Shown here: positions 5,941-8,354 of the stretch, piece by piece
Layout of the letters: every line of letters starts with the position of its first letter
How positions within the stretch are numbered: the first letter of the stretch is position 1
Assembly (NCBI GenBank): GCA_016209995.1
Contig: JACQVC010000213.1
Span: 1 to 8,354, forward strand
Direction: 5' to 3'
DNA: 8,354 bases
From: Gemmatimonadota bacterium
GTDB taxonomy: Bacteria > Gemmatimonadota > Gemmatimonadetes > Longimicrobiales > Gaopeijiaceae
Program-made: the position numbers and the translations under genes
The notes under the pieces: generated by a model
Told to the model about the DNA's origin: nothing
Databases searched by the model: none
What the model saw: the letters and a program-made list of their open reading frames with translations, nothing else

Positions 5941-8220
5941 CTCGTAATCGCGGGTCAATGACGCGTAGCGAACGACCAGCTTCTTCCGGCCGACCCGGTC
6001 GAAATCGACGATGACCTTGAGGTCGTTGCCGAACCCTTCGATCCCCATGACCCGGCCCGAGCCGAACTGCGCGTGCGCGACGCGCTCGCCCTTCACGAAG
6101 CGCGGCAAGTCCTGGTTCAGCTCGATATCCTCGAGAGCGTCCTCGCCATGGCCGCGGTGGCGAGCCCGCGCTATGCGTGCCGCGTCCATCCAATCCGGAG
6201 CGCGCCCCGCCAGGCGGGTCGAGCGTCGTTCGTCCAGCAGCTCGCGGGGAATCGCCTCGAGAAACGACGAGCGCATCGCGGGCAGCAGCTCGCCCGCGCG
6301 ACGCCGCAGCTTCGCCACCGTGACATAGACCTTCCGCTTTGCCCGCGTGAGACCCACGTAGAACAGACGGCGCTCTTCCTCCAACAGCTCGGGCTCATCA
6401 TAGGAGCGCATGAGCGGGAAGAGACCTTCCTCGACACCCGCGATGAACACGCAGGTGAATTCCAGTCCCTTGGCATTGTGCAGCGTCATCAAGGTCACGG
6501 CGTCCGAGTTCGGATCGTGACGGTCGATGTCCGTGACGAGGGCTATCCTCTGAAGATAGAGATCGAGGGGCGTGAATCCTTCCGTTTCGTCGTCCGGGAC
6601 CTCCGCCGCGGTCTCCTCCTCGAACTCGGCCGCGCCGGCGATCAGCTCGGCCACGTTCGCCGTCCGTTCCTCTCCCTCCAGCCGCTCCTGCTTGAGGGTC
6701 GCCATGATGTCGAGCTCGGCGACCAGTTGAGCCAGCAGCTCTCCCACCGGTAGCTGCTGAGCCAGCGCGGAATAGCGCTGCACGAGCTGAGCGAACGCGA
6801 CCAGGGCTCGGGCACTGGCCGCCGGCAGATCAGCGATCGCTTCCGCCCGCATCGCCGCCTCCAGTGCCGACAGCCCCTGCTCTTCGGCCCATTGCAGCAG
6901 TCGGGCACGGCTCACGTCACCGACGCCGCGCCTCGGATAGTTGACCACGCGCTCGAAGGCGCCTCTGTCTTTCGGATTCGACATCAGGCGCAGATAGGCG
7001 AGCACGTCCATGATCTCACGGCGCTCGTAGAACTTCACGCTGCCGACGATCTGGTAGGGGATGGCTCGCCGGCGCATCCCCTCCTCCAGCGCGCGCGACT
7101 GAGCGTTCGTGCGGTAGAGGACGGTGAAGTCGCGATGCGTAAGGGCGTCCTCACTACCGAGGCGAGCCAGGATCTCTGCGGCGATCCAGTCCGCCTCATC
7201 GCTCTCGTCCGCGGTCGTCACCAGAGCGAGTCGATCGCCTGGTGGGTTCTCCGTACGCAAGCGCTTCGCCTTGCGCTGCAGATTATGACGAATGACTTCG
7301 TTGGCGGCCTCGAGGATCCGGGCCGTGGACCGGTAGTTCTGTTCGAGCCGCACGACGCGGGCCCCGGGAAACGAGCTCTCGAAGTCGAGAATGTTGCGGA
7401 CGTCGGCGCCACGCCATCCGTAGATGCTCTGGTCGTCATCACCGACTACCATCAGGTTCTTGTGTTCTCTGGCGATGAGGTCGACCAAGCGGTACTGGGC
7501 ATGGTTCGTGTCCTGGTACTCGTCCACGAGCACGAAGGCGAAGCGCCGCCGGTAGCTCTGTAGCAACTCCGGGTAGCTCTCGAGCAGCTCGACGGGCTTC
7601 ATGAGGAGGTCGTCGAAGTCGAACGCGTTCTGCTCCCTCAACGCCACCTCGTACGCGGCGTACACGTCGGCCACGACTTTGCCGAGCGGTTCGCGGCCCG
7701 CCGCGTGCTCCTGCGCATACTGCTGCGGCGAGATCAGCGCGTTTCTGGCCCGGCTGATGCTCGCGCGCACGGCCTCCGGGGCCCACCGTCGCGTCGAGAT
7801 GTTGAGCTGCTCCTGCGTTCGCTCCACCTGACGCAGGTTCGCTTGGGCATCCAGGATCGAGAAGTTGGGCGACCATCCCAGGAGGGCCGCGTGCCGCCGC
7901 AGCATCCTGGCACCGAACGCGTGGAACGTCCCGATCCACATACCCGGCGGGTCGCCGCCCAGGAGCTGACGAATGCGTTCCCGCATCTCTCCCGCCGCCT
8001 TGTTCGTGAACGTGACCGCCATGATGCGCTCGGGCGACACACCGTGGTGCAGGATGAGGTGCCCGATCCGTACGGTGAGCACGCGCGTCTTCCCGGACCC
8101 CGCACCCGCCAGCACCAGGAGCGGCCCCTCGAAGTGCTCCACGGCCTCACGCTGCTGGGGATTCAGCCCGCGTACGAGATGCGCCAGCCGCTCGGCCGGA
8201 GGCGCTTCCACAGCGGTCAT
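5938..8220 (-). CDS. pcrA: ATP-dependent DNA helicase PcrA/UvrD (superfamily 1A, 3'-5')
   Basis: From the ATG at 8218-8220 the product is 760 aa, close to the 720-780 usual for PcrA/UvrD. All superfamily 1 motifs are present in order: Q motif GLNPQQREAV (18-27), Walker A GAGSGKT (39-45), Ia VTFTNKAAGEM (69-79), Ib GTFHAFGARML (97-107), II VDEYQDTN (232-239), III VVGDDDQSIYGWRGAD (258-273), IV LEQNYRS (292-298), V TLMTLHNAKGLEF (576-588) and VI RRLFYVGLTRAKRKVYV (617-633). The C-terminus (about 708-760, GERVAHAQFGSGRVMGI...) is the Tudor-like domain that binds RNA polymerase in PcrA. Established roles are nucleotide-excision and mismatch repair, clearing of replication-transcription conflicts and removal of recombinase filaments. 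The start is uncertain: GTG 8235 has a better Shine-Dalgarno and adds 5 residues. The open frame runs to GTG 8343, but that 41-residue extension is Gly/Glu/Arg-rich low complexity and looks like leader. It is the first gene of the run with gatCAB. Confidence 0.96.
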   Translation of the reverse strand: MTAVEAPPAERLAHLVRGLNPQQREAVEHFEGPLLVLAGAGSGKTRVLTVRIGHLILHHGVSPERIMAVTFTNKAAGEMRERIRQLLGGDPPGMWIGTFHAFGARMLRRHAALLGWSPNFSILDAQANLRQVERTQEQLNISTRRWAPEAVRASISRARNALISPQQYAQEHAAGREPLGKVVADVYAAYEVALREQNAFDFDDLLMKPVELLESYPELLQSYRRRFAFVLVDEYQDTNHAQYRLVDLIAREHKNLMVVGDDDQSIYGWRGADVRNILDFESSFPGARVVRLEQNYRSTARILEAANEVIRHNLQRKAKRLRTENPPGDRLALVTTADESDEADWIAAEILARLGSEDALTHRDFTVLYRTNAQSRALEEGMRRRAIPYQIVGSVKFYERREIMDVLAYLRLMSNPKDRGAFERVVNYPRRGVGDVSRARLLQWAEEQGLSALEAAMRAEAIADLPAASARALVAFAQLVQRYSALAQQLPVGELLAQLVAELDIMATLKQERLEGEERTANVAELIAGAAEFEEETAAEVPDDETEGFTPLDLYLQRIALVTDIDRHDPNSDAVTLMTLHNAKGLEFTCVFIAGVEEGLFPLMRSYDEPELLEEERRLFYVGLTRAKRKVYVTVAKLRRRAGELLPAMRSSFLEAIPRELLDERRSTRLAGRAPDWMDAARIARARHRGHGEDALEDIELNQDLPRFVKGERVAHAQFGSGRVMGIEGFGNDLKVIVDFDRVGRKKLVVRYASLTRDYE

Positions 8221-8343
8221 TCGCTTAGCTTCCACCCCCGCTCCCCTCTCCCTTTCGCTGACCTCCGCTTCGCTCCGGTTAGCTCCCACACCTCGCCCTT
8301 CCTCTCCTCCACCCACCCCACTCCCTACCCCTACGCGGACCAC
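8221..8343 (-). other. Purine-rich leader of pcrA with alternative in-frame starts
   Basis: On the sense strand of pcrA these 123 bases are almost entirely purine. They stay open in the pcrA frame from GTG 8343, with an in-frame TAA at 8349-8347 just upstream. The implied peptide is Gly/Val/Glu/Arg-rich without family similarity, so I read it as untranslated leader. In-frame GTG 8235, preceded by GGAG at 5 bases, could be the true start. No AT-rich -10 element is visible here. Confidence 0.5.
8312..8331 (-). other. Four-tract G-quadruplex motif in the pcrA leader
   Basis: The minus strand reads GGGGTAGGGAGTGGGGTGGG: four G-runs of at least three, with loops of 2, 3 and 1 bases. This fits the standard intramolecular quadruplex rule, and short loops favour stability. 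It lies on the coding strand, so the same structure could form in the mRNA if transcription starts upstream. The complementary C-runs could form an i-motif. Confidence 0.6.
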
Positions 8344-8354
8344 CGCTTAGCACC

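Noticed and set aside
6073..6753. Open frame of 226 codons on the plus strand
   Set aside because: It is antisense to the pcrA helicase core (motif V/VI region), has no recognisable domain, and reflects GC-rich codon bias.
6892..7563. Open frame of 223 codons on the plus strand
   Set aside because: It is antisense to pcrA motifs II-IV, and the motifs on the other strand are unambiguous.
1..8354. Search by eye for CRISPR repeats, insertion-sequence ends, tRNA genes, toxin-antitoxin or phage-type genes
   Set aside because: None was seen. Every stretch over 300 bases is covered by a gene of recognised or reasonably inferred family.

Overview
The window is GC-rich bacterial chromosome with densely packed housekeeping genes and no sign of a mobile element, CRISPR array, tRNA or rRNA. 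Strong G/C preference at third codon positions, GTG starts and a Gram-negative-style gene set suggest a high-GC lineage. Gemmatimonadota or a similar soil or marine phylum is my guess. No single feature fixes the taxonomy.

Layout from left to right. Positions 1-915 (minus strand) hold the N-terminal 305 residues of MurA, the first committed enzyme of peptidoglycan synthesis, cut by the left window edge. Its catalytic Cys is replaced by Asp, the change known to cause natural fosfomycin insensitivity. About 100 bases separate it from a divergent plus-strand pair. This pair is a membrane-anchored coiled-coil protein resembling DUF948 (about 1014-1676) and a secreted zinc-dependent phospholipase C-like protein (1657-2643) whose start lies inside the end of the first gene.

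Positions 2710-8220 (minus strand) form a tight four-gene run transcribed right to left: pcrA/uvrD helicase, gatC, gatA, gatB. The gaps are 9 bases, a 4-base overlap and 10 bases. The stop codons of pcrA and gatA are built into the Shine-Dalgarno sequences of gatC and gatB, so the run looks like one translationally coupled operon. It is convergent with the phospholipase gene across a 66-base gap. The helicase carries a C-terminal Tudor-like domain typical of RNA polymerase-binding PcrA proteins. GatCAB is the amidotransferase that corrects Glu-tRNA(Gln) and/or Asp-tRNA(Asn).

The right end (8221-8354) is a strongly purine-rich leader on the pcrA sense strand with a perfect four-tract G-quadruplex motif.

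I see no convincing undescribed multi-gene system here. The points most worth a second look are the Asp-type MurA, the phospholipase predicted to be processed to an N-terminal Trp with a full zinc-ligand set, the coupling of a repair helicase to GatCAB, and the G-quadruplex leader.
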